Assembly: GCF_002261225.1 (NCBI RefSeq)
Contig: NZ_NEVM01000005.1
Span: forward strand, 1,178,001-1,242,000
Reading direction: 5' to 3'
Length of the DNA: 64,000 nt
Source of the DNA: Bordetella genomosp. 10
GTDB lineage: Bacteria; Pseudomonadota; Gammaproteobacteria; Burkholderiales; Burkholderiaceae_B
The position numbers and the translations under genes are program-made. The notes below the pieces were generated by a model, which did no database searches, had not been told where the DNA came from, and saw nothing but the letters and a program-made list of their open reading frames with translations. Each line of letters starts with the position of its first letter. Position 1 is the first letter of the stretch. Below, one piece after another: positions 1 through 8,477 of this stretch.

Positions 1-1393
1 TCTGGCCCGGCTCGATCAGCGCCCCGCGCCGGGCCGCGGCGCGCTGCAATTCCCAGGCGTCGAACCCGGCCGGGCCCCGCAGCCATAAAGCCGAGCCGCC
101 CGACGTGCCGCTGGGCGTGACGGCCGGCAGCGCGTCGGCGACGGCCTGGCTGATCGTGCGCCACTTGCGCGCCAGGGCCGACCGCAGCCGCCGCGCGTGC
201 GCGTCGAAATACCCCATGCCCAGGAACAGCGCCAGGATGCGCTGGTTGTTCGAAGGCGGATGCCGATAGAGATAGCGCCGCAAGGCGCGCAGCTCGCGGA
301 TCAGCTCCGCGTCCGCCACCACGAAGCCCAGGCGCACGCCCGGCATCAGGCTCTTGGTCAGGCTGCCCAGGTAGATCACGCGGCCCGACTCGTCCATGCT
401 CTTGAGCGCCGGATGGTTGCGGCCGAGGATGTTCTGCTCGCTTTCGTAGTCGTCCTCGATGACGAGGAAATCGTGCCGCCGCGCCTGCTCCAGGAGTTCG
501 ATGCGCCGGTACAGCGGCATGGTCACGCCGGTCGGCGACTGGTGGCTGGGCGTACAGAACACCATGGCACAGCCGGCCATGCGCTCGTCGACCACCAGGC
601 CCTGCCCGTCCACCGCCAGCGGCCGCGGGGCGCAGCCCGCCAGCGCGAAGATATTGCGCGCGTCGACGTAGCCCGGCTCCTCCAGGCCGACCGGCATGCC
701 GGGCCGGGCCAGCAACTGGGTCAGCATGAAAAGCGAATTCTGCGTGCCGATGGTGATCAGCAATTGCTCCGGCCCGACGTGGATGCCGCGCCGCGGCAGG
801 ATGCGCTGCGTGATCTGCTCCACCAGCAGGGCGTCGTCCTGCGCCACCTGGTCGTCCAGCCAGGTGCGGGCATGGGCGCCGGAGGCGGCCAGCCGCGCGC
901 ATTCGCGCCAGTGGGCGGCGGTGGCCTCGTCGTATTCCACCTGGCCGTAGATGAAGGGATAGCGATAGTCGCGCCAGTTGCGCGGCTTGACGATGGCGCG
1001 CAGGCGCGACGGGTGCTGCGCCAGGCGGGCGTCCCAGTCCGGCGCGTCGTCGGGCCGCGCGAACAGTTGCTGGGGATCGGTCTTCAGGCTGGCCTGCTGG
1101 CGTTCGCCCAGCACGTGCGGATTGATGTAGAAGCCGCGGCGGCTGGAGGCCACCAGATACCCTTCCTGCGCCAGCTTCTCGTAGACCAGCACGACGGTAT
1201 TGCGCGACAGCCCCAGCTCCTCGCTCAGGCGGCGGCTCGACGGCATGGGCTCGTGCGCCGGCAGCGAGCCGTCGAACATCGCGTTCAACAGCTTCTCGCG
1301 CAACTGCTCCTGCAGGCCGCGGCCGCGGTGGAAGGGCGCGAAACGCGCCGGGCCGGCCGCCCTGTCCGCCGTCGCCATGGCCGCCGCCGTCAT
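1..1393 (-). CDS. MocR-family regulator (GntR HTH + aminotransferase-like domain), 3' end outside window
   Basis: Reading the minus strand from the ATG at 1393 gives an open frame that runs off the left edge (about 464 residues, C-terminus missing). A GntR-type winged helix lies near residues 20-85 (SRNTVVLVYEKLAQEGYL). It is followed by a fold-type I aminotransferase-like domain with TPSHQSPTG, VIEDDYE and the PLP-lysine segment YLGSLTKSLMPG. MocR proteins sense amines or amino acids through PLP. The start overlaps the stop of the ABC ATPase (ATGA), so the gene is the last member of the ABC operon read so far. It is clearly paralogous to the regulator at 4635-6122; both share NWRDYxYPFxYGQ. 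The effector is unknown. Confidence 0.9.
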   Translation of the reverse strand, partial: MTAAAMATADRAAGPARFAPFHRGRGLQEQLREKLLNAMFDGSLPAHEPMPSSRRLSEELGLSRNTVVLVYEKLAQEGYLVASSRRGFYINPHVLGERQQASLKTDPQQLFARPDDAPDWDARLAQHPSRLRAIVKPRNWRDYRYPFIYGQVEYDEATAAHWRECARLAASGAHARTWLDDQVAQDDALLVEQITQRILPRRGIHVGPEQLLITIGTQNSLFMLTQLLARPGMPVGLEEPGYVDARNIFALAGCAPRPLAVDGQGLVVDERMAGCAMVFCTPSHQSPTGVTMPLYRRIELLEQARRHDFLVIEDDYESEQNILGRNHPALKSMDESGRVIYLGSLTKSLMPGVRLGFVVADAELIRELRALRRYLYRHPPSNNQRILALFLGMGYFDAHARRLRSALARKWRTISQAVADALPAVTPSGTSGGSALWLRGPAGFDAWELQRAAARRGALIEPGQ

Positions 1394-2163
1394 GCCGCGC
1401 CCGCCGCGTCGCGTTCCAGGAAGCGGCGCACGCGCTCGGTGGACGGGCGGGTGAAGAAGGTTTCCGGGTCGGCCTTCTCGATCAGCTTGCCCTGGTCGAG
1501 GAAGACCACCTGGTCGGACACCGCGCGGGCGAAGTCCATTTCATGCGTGACCACCATCATGGTGTAGCCCTCGGCCGAGAGGTCCCGCATGACGGTCAGC
1601 ACCTCGCCCACCCGTTCGGGATCCAGGGCCGACGTCGGTTCGTCGAACAGCAGGACCTCCGGCTCGATGGCCAGCACGCGCGCGATCGCCACGCGCTGCT
1701 TCTGCCCGCCCGACAGCGTATGCGGATACTGGCCCGCCTTCTCGGCCATGCCCACTTTTTCCAGCAAGGCCATGGCCCGTTCGCGCGCCACGGTCTTGGG
1801 CACGCCCTGCACGTGCACCGGCACCTCCATGACGTTGTGCAGCACCGTCAGGTGCGGCCACAGGTTGAAGCTCTGGAACACCATGCCGGTGCGGGCGCGC
1901 ATCGCGGCCAGTTCGCGCGGCCGCAGGGGACGGCCGGTGTCCGGGTTCACGCCCATGCGCGCGCCGGCGATGTGGATCTCGCCGCGGTCGGGCTGCTCCA
2001 GCCAGTTCACGCAGCGCAGCAGCGTCGACTTGCCCGAGCCCGACGCGCCCAGGATGCTCACCACCTCGCCCTTGCGCACGACCAGGTCGATATCGCGCAG
2101 GACCTCGTAGCCGCCGAAGCTCTTGGACACGTTGCGGATGGAAACCGCCGGTAGTTCACTCAT
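1390..2163 (-). CDS. polar amino-acid ABC transporter ATP-binding protein
   Basis: The 257-residue ATPase belongs to the HisP/GlnQ family that energises uptake of polar amino acids or related amines. It has Walker A GASGSGKST near residue 38, the signature LSGGQKQRVAIARVL, Walker B LLFDEPTSALDP and the switch histidine in VVTHEMDFA. Its start overlaps the upstream permease by 8 nt and its stop overlaps the following MocR gene by 4 nt, so the genes are translationally coupled. The order is binding protein, permease, permease, ATPase, MocR. The substrate cannot be read from the sequence. Confidence 0.95.
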   Translation of the reverse strand: MSELPAVSIRNVSKSFGGYEVLRDIDLVVRKGEVVSILGASGSGKSTLLRCVNWLEQPDRGEIHIAGARMGVNPDTGRPLRPRELAAMRARTGMVFQSFNLWPHLTVLHNVMEVPVHVQGVPKTVARERAMALLEKVGMAEKAGQYPHTLSGGQKQRVAIARVLAIEPEVLLFDEPTSALDPERVGEVLTVMRDLSAEGYTMMVVTHEMDFARAVSDQVVFLDQGKLIEKADPETFFTRPSTERVRRFLERDAAGAA

Positions 2164-2821
2164 GTTCGAATCCTCGCCGCAGGCCCACGCGCCGTATTCC
2201 CCGCAGCATGGCCTCGATGCCGATGCCCAGCAGCCAATACAGGGCGACGGCGACGATGAAGGCCTCGACGGGAATGAAGTACCGCGCCTGCACGGAATTG
2301 GCCGCGGCGGTCAGCTCCGGCACGGTAATGATGCTCAGGAAAGAGGTGTCCTTCAGGCACAGGATGAGCTGGTTGCCCAGGACGCCCCGCGTGCGCAACG
2401 CCAGTTGCGGCAGCACGATGCGCAGGAAGGCCTTGCCGCGCCGGTAGCCGTGCGCGTAGGCGGCCTCCAGCGATCCCGGCGGCATCACCAGGCGTGCGCC
2501 GCGCAGGATCTCCGCGAAATAGGCGCCGTGATAGAGCGCCAGGCCGATCAGTCCCGCATCCCAGGCGCGCAAGCGCAGGCCCAGCGACGGCAGGCCGTAG
2601 TACAGCACGTAGACGAAGATCAGGAAGGGCAGCATGCGCAGCCCGTTGATCGCCGCGCGCAGCATGCGCCGCCAGGCGTTGTCGCGGCCTTCCAGCAGGA
2701 ACAGCAGCGCGCAGCCCAGCAGGAAGGCGATCGCGCACGCGACGGCCGCGAGCAGCACGGTATTGCCGAAGCCCGCCGCGAAATCGGCGCGCGCGTCCCA
2801 GATGGTTTGCCAGCGATTCAT
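2156..2821 (-). CDS. amino-acid ABC transporter permease (HisMQ type)
   Basis: The 221-residue inner-membrane permease belongs to the His/Glu/Gln/Arg/opine family. Several hydrophobic helices are visible (for example VLLAAVACAIAFLLGCALLF and FLIFVYVLYYGL). An EAA-like loop, GSLEAAYAHGYRRGKAFLRI, precedes VLPQLALR and is the expected contact with the ATPase. It is the second permease of the operon, 18 nt after the first, and probably pairs with it as a heterodimer. The length is normal for the family. Confidence 0.93.
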   Translation of the reverse strand: MNRWQTIWDARADFAAGFGNTVLLAAVACAIAFLLGCALLFLLEGRDNAWRRMLRAAINGLRMLPFLIFVYVLYYGLPSLGLRLRAWDAGLIGLALYHGAYFAEILRGARLVMPPGSLEAAYAHGYRRGKAFLRIVLPQLALRTRGVLGNQLILCLKDTSFLSIITVPELTAAANSVQARYFIPVEAFIVAVALYWLLGIGIEAMLRGIRRVGLRRGFEHE

Positions 2822-2839
2822 CGCGTCCCCTTCCCCGCC

Positions 2840-3481
2840 CTACATCGCCAGGCGGCCGGCGCGGCGCTCGGCCAGCGCCTGCAGGCGCACCAGCAGGGCG
2901 ATCAACAGCATGTACAGGACCGCGGCGGCCAGGATGGGCGGCAGGGGCTCGTAGGTCACCGCGGCGATCCGGTTGGTGACGCGGCTCAGGTCCACCAGGC
3001 CGATGATGGCGACGGCCGGGCTGCTCTTGACCAGCGACGACATCTCGTTGACCAGCCCGGGCATGCTGCTGACCACCATCTGGGGCAGCATGATGCGCCG
3101 GAACATGACGGCCGGCGTCATGCCGCAGGCCAGCGTGGCCTCGCGCTGCTCACGCGAGAAGCTGGCGAAGGCCGAACGCCAGATTTCGGCGTTGAAGGCC
3201 GAGGTGTTGATGGTCAGCGCCACGATGGCGGCGGTCTCGCGGTTGATGCCCAGGCCCACCGACGGCAGTCCCAGGAATACGAACAGCACCAGCGTCACCA
3301 GCGGCGTGGCGCGCGCCAGGCTGATCCAGGTCGCAAGGATCTGGTCCAGCACGGGAATGCGCGCCAGGCGCAGCAGCGCCAGGCCGAGTCCCAGGACCAC
3401 CCCGATGGCGATGGAGACGGCGGAGATCCATGCCGTCACCCACGCGCCGTCCAACAGCATGCGCCAGGCTTGCGCGTCCAC
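2840..3481 (-). CDS. amino-acid ABC transporter permease (HisMQ type)
   Basis: The 213-residue permease is the partner of the one at 2156-2821. The N-terminal half contains VTAWISAVSIAIGVVLGLGL. The coupling loop reads REQREATLACGMTPAVMFRR, followed by IMLPQMV. It starts 15 nt after the binding-protein stop, consistent with one transcript. The two permeases are only distantly similar, as usual for heterodimeric importers such as HisQ/HisM. Confidence 0.93.
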   Translation of the reverse strand: MDAQAWRMLLDGAWVTAWISAVSIAIGVVLGLGLALLRLARIPVLDQILATWISLARATPLVTLVLFVFLGLPSVGLGINRETAAIVALTINTSAFNAEIWRSAFASFSREQREATLACGMTPAVMFRRIMLPQMVVSSMPGLVNEMSSLVKSSPAVAIIGLVDLSRVTNRIAAVTYEPLPPILAAAVLYMLLIALLVRLQALAERRAGRLAM

Positions 3482-3496
3482 GCCCGTCCTCCCCGC

Positions 3497-4402
3497 CTAC
3501 TCCATGCCCGCCAGCTTGTGGAATTGCTCCACGCTGGTAATGGGCGTCGTGGGCAGGTCCGGGAAGCTTTCGCCGAACCACTTCTTCTGCAACTCGGCCA
3601 GCCGCCCGCTCTGGCGGATATGGTCCATGAAGCCGGTCAGGAACTTCAGCAGTTCCGGATTCCCCTTGGGGATGGGCCAGGCGGCGAAGCCGTTGCCCGA
3701 TACCGCCACGCCCTTGGCGAAGACCTTGGGCCGCGACTTGACCAGGTCGTTCACGGAGATGACGGCATTGACGACATAGTCCAGCCGCCCGTTGGCCAGG
3801 TCGGCGTAGGCCTCGGGATAGGACTGGTACTGGACCACCTCGCCGAGCTTGCCGTTGGTCTTGGCGAGCATCTTCTCCAGTTCTGGCAGGCGCGCCAGCA
3901 GGGCGCTGCCCGCCTGCACGCCCACCGTCTTGCCGCTGAGGCTGGCGACGTCGCCGAGGCGGTCGTCGCCGGCCCGCTTGACGTAGAAATGCTGGGCCGA
4001 GGCGAAGGGCGGCGTGAAATCGAAGGTCTTCAGACGGTCGTCGGTGACCAGCGCGCCGGTGAACGCCACGTCGTACTGGCCGGCCGAGACGGCGGCCAGC
4101 AGGCCGGTCCAGGGCAGGATGTCCTGCTGCACCTTGAACTTCGTCGCGTACTTGCGCAGGTCCTCCAGCAGGTCGGCGTGGAAGCCCGCCGCCTTGCCGT
4201 CGACGATGAAATTGAAGGGAGCGTAGTCGTCCTCCGTCGCGACCTTCATGGTGCCGCGCTTTTCGATGTCCGCCAGGTCGGCGCGCGCGCTCAGGGATAC
4301 GGCAAACAGGCAGGCGGCCAAGGCGCAGGCCGCGCGGCCCACGGCGCGGCGGCGCGCGCCGCCCGCGGTCGCGGCCCGGGCCGTCTCAGAAGTATTACGC
4401 AT
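3497..4402 (-). CDS. periplasmic amino-acid-binding protein of ABC transporter (SBP_bac_3)
   Basis: The 301-residue protein has an export signal: a basic start, ARRRAVGRAA, a hydrophobic core ALAACLFAVSL and a cleavage site near ARA-DL. The mature part has the family-3 solute-binding pattern: GTMKVATEDDYAPFNF, then VAFTGALVTDDRLKTFDFT, then VNAVISVNDLVK. The ATG at 4402 is chosen because it is preceded by AAGGGG and starts the signal peptide; the longer open frame upstream has no signal-like start. It is the first gene of the importer operon and lies opposite the divergent MocR gene. The substrate is likely an amino acid or a cationic or zwitterionic amine. Confidence 0.93.
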   Translation of the reverse strand: MRNTSETARAATAGGARRRAVGRAACALAACLFAVSLSARADLADIEKRGTMKVATEDDYAPFNFIVDGKAAGFHADLLEDLRKYATKFKVQQDILPWTGLLAAVSAGQYDVAFTGALVTDDRLKTFDFTPPFASAQHFYVKRAGDDRLGDVASLSGKTVGVQAGSALLARLPELEKMLAKTNGKLGEVVQYQSYPEAYADLANGRLDYVVNAVISVNDLVKSRPKVFAKGVAVSGNGFAAWPIPKGNPELLKFLTGFMDHIRQSGRLAELQKKWFGESFPDLPTTPITSVEQFHKLAGME

Positions 4403-4524
4403 GGAATTCCCCTTGTCGTCGGTCGGTCTCGTGGACCGGTCCCTCGTCGCGCCGTCGGTGAACGGCGTGGGAGCCGGCGCAACCATCTTAGGGGCGCTGC
4501 CGGGCGGGCCGATAGGACAGTTAT

Positions 4525-4541
4525 GCGCAACGGATTGGCCA
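4525..4541 (-). promoter_or_regulatory. candidate sigma-54 promoter for the ABC operon
   Basis: On the minus strand the sequence reads TGGCCAATCCGTTGCGC, with GG (4540-4539) and GC (4528-4527) separated by exactly 10 nt. This is the -24/-12 layout of RpoN promoters. It would give a leader of about 110 nt before the binding-protein start at 4402. The last bases depart from the best consensus (TTGCG rather than TTGCW), so support is moderate. Confidence 0.45.
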
Positions 4542-4560
4542 GATGCGGCGCGCCGCGAAA

Positions 4561-4577
4561 TTGGCATGGTCCTTGCT
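4561..4577 (+). promoter_or_regulatory. candidate sigma-54 promoter for the divergent mocR gene
   Basis: TTGGCATGGTCCTTGCT matches the RpoN consensus YTGGCACGN4TTGCW except for one base, with GG-N10-GC spacing. The expected start point is near 4589, about 45 nt before the mocR ATG at 4635. It faces away from the similar element at 4525-4541. A 12-bp palindrome, GCGGCGCGCCGC (4545-4556), sits between the two. Confidence 0.55.
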
Positions 4578-4634
4578 TGATTCCCTATTTGTTCGAAGCG
4601 TTCCCCGGAATGCGGCGCAAGCTCGGAGGCCCTC

Positions 4635-6122
4635 ATGATCGACCACTATTTCCATCTCGATCTGCATCATGCGCGCGGCCTGCAGGAACAATTGCGCGAG
4701 GCGCTGGTCGGCGCCATCCTCGGCGGCACCTTTCCCGCGGACGAACCGCTGCCCTCGTGCCGCGACCTGGCCCGGCAGATCGGCGTGTCGCGCAACACCG
4801 CGGCCCTGGTCTACGAAAGCCTGGTCGAGGAAGGTTTTCTGCAGAGCCGGCCGCGCAGCGGCTACTACCTGCACGCGGACTATCGCGACGGCGGAACGGC
4901 GGCGGCGCTCGCGGCGGCCCGCCATGACGCACCCCCACAGAGCCATGCACCGGATTGTGCACCGTCCTGGAGCAGGCGCCTGCGCCTGTCCTCCCAGGTG
5001 CGCCAGGGCGTCCTGCGCCCCAGCAACTGGCGCGACTACGACTATCCCTTCGCCTACGGGCAGGCGGACACGCAGCGCTTTCCCCTCGCCGCCTGGCGCC
5101 GCGCCAGCCGCGCCATCCTGGAGCCCGCGCATTGCGCGGCCTGGCTCAACGACGCGGTGGACCAGGACGACCCGGAACTGATCGCGCAATTGCGCACGCG
5201 CGTCCTGCCCAAGCGCGGCATCCAGGCCGCTCCCGAACAGATCCTGGTCACGCTGGGTTCGCAGAACGCCCTCTATCTGCTGGCCGCGCTGCTGATGGGG
5301 CCGGGCGTGCGCGTCGGCATCGAGAATCCGGGATTCCGCGACGCCTGGAACGTGTTCGAACTGCAGAACGCCGGCGTCTCCCTGCATCCGGTGGACGAGG
5401 AAGGCATCGTGCTCGACGAGCGCGCGGCCGACTGCGACTACCTCTACGTCACGCCCAGCCACCAGGTGCCGACCGGCGTCACCATGAGCGCGGCGCGGCG
5501 CCAGGCGCTCTGGCGGCAGATCCAGCGGCATGACCAGATCGTCATCGAGGACGACTACGAGGCCGACCTGGACCTGTCCGGGCGGCCGCCGCCGGCATTG
5601 AAGGCGGCCGACCGGCACGGCCGCGTCATCTACCTGAGCAGCTTCTCGAAGTGCCTGGCGCCGGGGCTGCGGCTGGGCTACATGGTGGCCGACGAAGAAC
5701 TGGTGCGCGAACTGCGCGCCCTGCGCCGCCTGATCTGCCGCCATGCGCCCTTGAACAACCAGCGCCTGCTCGCGCGCTTCCTGGCCCAGGGCGACTACGA
5801 CGCGCACCTGCGCCGCTATCGCGACGAGCATGCGCGCAAGCACGAAAAGCTGTGCCGCGCGATCGACCGCCACCTGCCGGATTGCCGCTACGCGCAGGCC
5901 AACGGCGCCGGCGCGCTCTGGCTGGATGCGCCGCCGTCGACCAGCACCCAGAAACTCGCCTGGGCGGCGTCGCGCCGCAGCGTGCTGATCGAACCCGGCT
6001 TTCCCAACTTCTTCGATGCCGAACCGTCCGACCGCCACTTCCGCCTGGGCTTCACGGCGATCGGCACGGACCGCATCGAGCCGGGCATCGCCCTGCTGGG
6101 CGAGACCCTGGCGCGCATCTGA
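4635..6122 (+). CDS. MocR-family PLP-dependent transcriptional regulator
   Basis: The 495-residue regulator has an N-terminal GntR winged helix (about residues 15-80, SRNTAALVYESLVEEGFL) and an aminotransferase-like domain (about 115-490). The latter has VTPSHQVPTG, IVIEDDYEADLDLSG and the PLP-lysine segment YLSSFSKCLAPG. It is transcribed away from the amino-acid ABC operon and probably controls it from the shared intergenic region. A paralog is the last gene of that same operon (1-1393). Both keep the PLP lysine, so both can probably bind the cofactor. It converges with the siderophore receptor gene, with only about 40 nt between stops. Confidence 0.93.
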   Translation: MIDHYFHLDLHHARGLQEQLREALVGAILGGTFPADEPLPSCRDLARQIGVSRNTAALVYESLVEEGFLQSRPRSGYYLHADYRDGGTAAALAAARHDAPPQSHAPDCAPSWSRRLRLSSQVRQGVLRPSNWRDYDYPFAYGQADTQRFPLAAWRRASRAILEPAHCAAWLNDAVDQDDPELIAQLRTRVLPKRGIQAAPEQILVTLGSQNALYLLAALLMGPGVRVGIENPGFRDAWNVFELQNAGVSLHPVDEEGIVLDERAADCDYLYVTPSHQVPTGVTMSAARRQALWRQIQRHDQIVIEDDYEADLDLSGRPPPALKAADRHGRVIYLSSFSKCLAPGLRLGYMVADEELVRELRALRRLICRHAPLNNQRLLARFLAQGDYDAHLRRYRDEHARKHEKLCRAIDRHLPDCRYAQANGAGALWLDAPPSTSTQKLAWAASRRSVLIEPGFPNFFDAEPSDRHFRLGFTAIGTDRIEPGIALLGETLARI

Positions 6123-6164
6123 AAGAAGCTGCTTGAAAAAAGCCCCCGCCGACCGCGTAGACGG

Positions 6165-8315
6165 CTACCAGGTATAGGTGGCCGTCGCCATCACCGTCCG
6201 CTGGGCGCCGTAGTAGCAGAACATGTAGCTGGAGCAGTACGAGACGTAGGTCTTGTTGAACAGGTTGGACGCGTTCAGGGCGAAGCGCCAGCGGTCCATG
6301 TCGTAGTGCACGGCGGCGTCGACCAGCGTATGCGACGGGACGACCAGGGAATTGTCGGCGCTGCCGTAGCTCTTGCCCACATAGCGCACGCCGGCGCCGA
6401 AGCCGAGCTTGTCCAGCGGGCCGCCATGGATGGTGTAGTCGCCCCACACGGACGCCATCTGCACCGGCTGCGAAACCGGATGGTCGCCCTGGTTGCCGTC
6501 GTTGGACTTCAGCACCGTCTGGTGCAGGTAGGCGTAGGAGGCCAGCAGGCTCAAGTTGCGCGACAGCTCCGCATGGCCTTCCACTTCGATGCCGCGCGAC
6601 CGCACTTCGCCCGTCTGCACGCTGTAGTTCGTGTGCGCCGGATCGGCGGTCAGCACATTGCTCTGGCGCAGGTCGAACAACGCCACGGTCGCGTAGCTGC
6701 GCACACCGGCGGGCTGGTACTTGACGCCGATCTCGTACTGCTTGCCCTCGGTGGGCTTGAAGACGTTGCCCGCGTAGTCCGTCCCGGTCTGCGGCTGGAA
6801 GGACGTCGAGTAGCTGGCATACGGGGCGATGCCGTTGTCGAACTTGTAGTTCAGGCCGGCGCGCCAGGTGAAGGCATGATCGCGCTGGTCCGTGCGCGAC
6901 GTGGGCAGGCCGGAGGCGGCATCGTCCTGCCGGTCGTCCGTATGGGCCCAATCGAAGCGGCCGCCCAGCGTGAACAGCCAGCGGTCCAGGCGCGCCTGCT
7001 CTTGCAGGTAGGTTCCCAACTGCGTCAGGCGGGTAGTCTGGTTCACCGTGACCGGCACCGTGGGCAGGCCGCTGAAATCCGGGTGGTAGATATCGATGGC
7101 ATCGCTGCCGAAGTAGGCGCCGCCCCGATGGATGTCGCTGCGCAGGTACTGGTAGTCCAGCCCCGCCAGCACCGTGTGGCGCACCGGCCCGGTCGCGAAA
7201 TCCGCCTGGACCTGGTTGTCCAGCGTGAACTGGCCCATGTGCTCCTTGTTGACGTTGGCCCACATGTAGGCCGTGCGGTAATCGGGATTGAGCAGGCTGG
7301 ACACCGAGGTCTGGTAGTAATCGATGTCGTCATGCAGGTAGCGCAGGTTCTGCCGCACCTTCAGATGCTCGTTGAAGCGATGCTCGAAGAGATAGCCCGC
7401 CGAGTACTGGTTGCGGGAAAAGTGGTCGCGGTCGGGATCGCCCAGATAGTCGTGCGGGGAGATCCTGCCATTGGGATTCCAGCGCACGCTGCCGTAGGCG
7501 GGCAAGGGATTGAACAGCCCGCCCTCCGGGTCGCGCTGGAAGCTGGTGAGCAGCGTCAGGCTGGTGTCCGCGTCGGGACGCCAGGTCAACGCCGGCGCGA
7601 TGGCAAGGCGTTCCTCGCCGATATGGTCGGTCTGCGTATTGGCGTCGCGCGCCAGGCCGGTGACGCGGTAGAGCCACTTGCCGTCGGCGTCCAGCGGGCC
7701 GCCGAAATCGAAGCCGAGCTGGCGGCGCTGGTCGTTGCCGATGCCCACCGTGATGGAGTGAAGCGGATCCTCGGTCGGCCGCTTGGTCACCATGTCCACC
7801 AGCCCGCCCGGGCTGGCCTGGCCATACAGCACCGAGGCAGGGCCGCGCAGCACGTCGATGCGCTCCAGGAAGTAGGGATCGATGCGGGGGTTGGCGAACC
7901 ACGTCGTGCGATTCAGCTTCATGCCGTCCAGGTAGGAATCGGCGTCGAAACCGCGGATACTGAGCTGGTCGAAGCGCAGGTCGTTGTCCTGGCTGGACGT
8001 GGACGGCACGTAGCGCACGGCCTGGTCCAGCGTCTGGGCGTTCTGGGCGTCCATCTGCGCGCGCGTGACCACGGTCACCGATTGCGGGTTGTCGACCAGC
8101 GCCGTGTCCGTCTTGCTGCCGGCGCTGCTACGCGTGGCGACGTAGCCGGACACGGGTCCGTCCGCGGTCTCATCGGCGCGCTGTCCCTGGACGTCGACGA
8201 CCGGAAGTTGCGTGCTGACCTGCTGCGCCGGCGCGGCGGGCGCCCAGCAGCCGAGGACGGCCAGGGTCAGGGTGGACGCGCGAAATGCCGGGCGCGCCGC
8301 CAGAATCGATAGCAT
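6165..8315 (-). CDS. TonB-dependent siderophore receptor (FhuA/FoxA-like, no STN domain)
   Basis: The 716-residue outer-membrane receptor has a signal peptide ending near PAAPAQQ. The plug domain (about residues 50-170) shows DNPQSVTVVTRAQMDAQ, LSIRGFDADSYLDG and LRGPASVLYGQASPGGLV. The 22-strand barrel ends in YTW, with an aromatic last residue as needed for BAM insertion. Two cysteines close to the C-terminus (CSSYMFC) probably form a disulfide. There is no N-terminal STN signalling domain, so control is more likely through the divergent AraC regulator than through surface signalling. No siderophore synthesis genes are nearby, so it probably takes up foreign hydroxamate-type siderophores; the ligand is inferred. 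Confidence 0.93.
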   Translation of the reverse strand: MLSILAARPAFRASTLTLAVLGCWAPAAPAQQVSTQLPVVDVQGQRADETADGPVSGYVATRSSAGSKTDTALVDNPQSVTVVTRAQMDAQNAQTLDQAVRYVPSTSSQDNDLRFDQLSIRGFDADSYLDGMKLNRTTWFANPRIDPYFLERIDVLRGPASVLYGQASPGGLVDMVTKRPTEDPLHSITVGIGNDQRRQLGFDFGGPLDADGKWLYRVTGLARDANTQTDHIGEERLAIAPALTWRPDADTSLTLLTSFQRDPEGGLFNPLPAYGSVRWNPNGRISPHDYLGDPDRDHFSRNQYSAGYLFEHRFNEHLKVRQNLRYLHDDIDYYQTSVSSLLNPDYRTAYMWANVNKEHMGQFTLDNQVQADFATGPVRHTVLAGLDYQYLRSDIHRGGAYFGSDAIDIYHPDFSGLPTVPVTVNQTTRLTQLGTYLQEQARLDRWLFTLGGRFDWAHTDDRQDDAASGLPTSRTDQRDHAFTWRAGLNYKFDNGIAPYASYSTSFQPQTGTDYAGNVFKPTEGKQYEIGVKYQPAGVRSYATVALFDLRQSNVLTADPAHTNYSVQTGEVRSRGIEVEGHAELSRNLSLLASYAYLHQTVLKSNDGNQGDHPVSQPVQMASVWGDYTIHGGPLDKLGFGAGVRYVGKSYGSADNSLVVPSHTLVDAAVHYDMDRWRFALNASNLFNKTYVSYCSSYMFCYYGAQRTVMATATYTW

Positions 8316-8364
8316 GACCTGCTCTCCTTTTTGCCTTGGCGCGGTGGCTAAGGCCTCAGAACGA

Positions 8365-8380
8365 AATAAGAATTTTTATT
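8365..8380. promoter_or_regulatory. candidate Fur-binding palindrome
   Basis: AATAAGAATTTTTATT is an imperfect palindrome (7 of 8 pairs) in the AT-rich gap between the siderophore receptor and the AraC regulator. It resembles half-sites of the Fur box but matches the 19-bp consensus only partly. The position suits iron repression of both genes. Confidence 0.4.
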
Positions 8381-8477
8381 ATTTGAATTGAAAAATTCCG
8401 GGCCGAGTGGTCAAATGCCGATGCGCATCGGACAAGAATTGGCACGATCGCGTAGTTTTCCGGCAGATCAACGGAAT

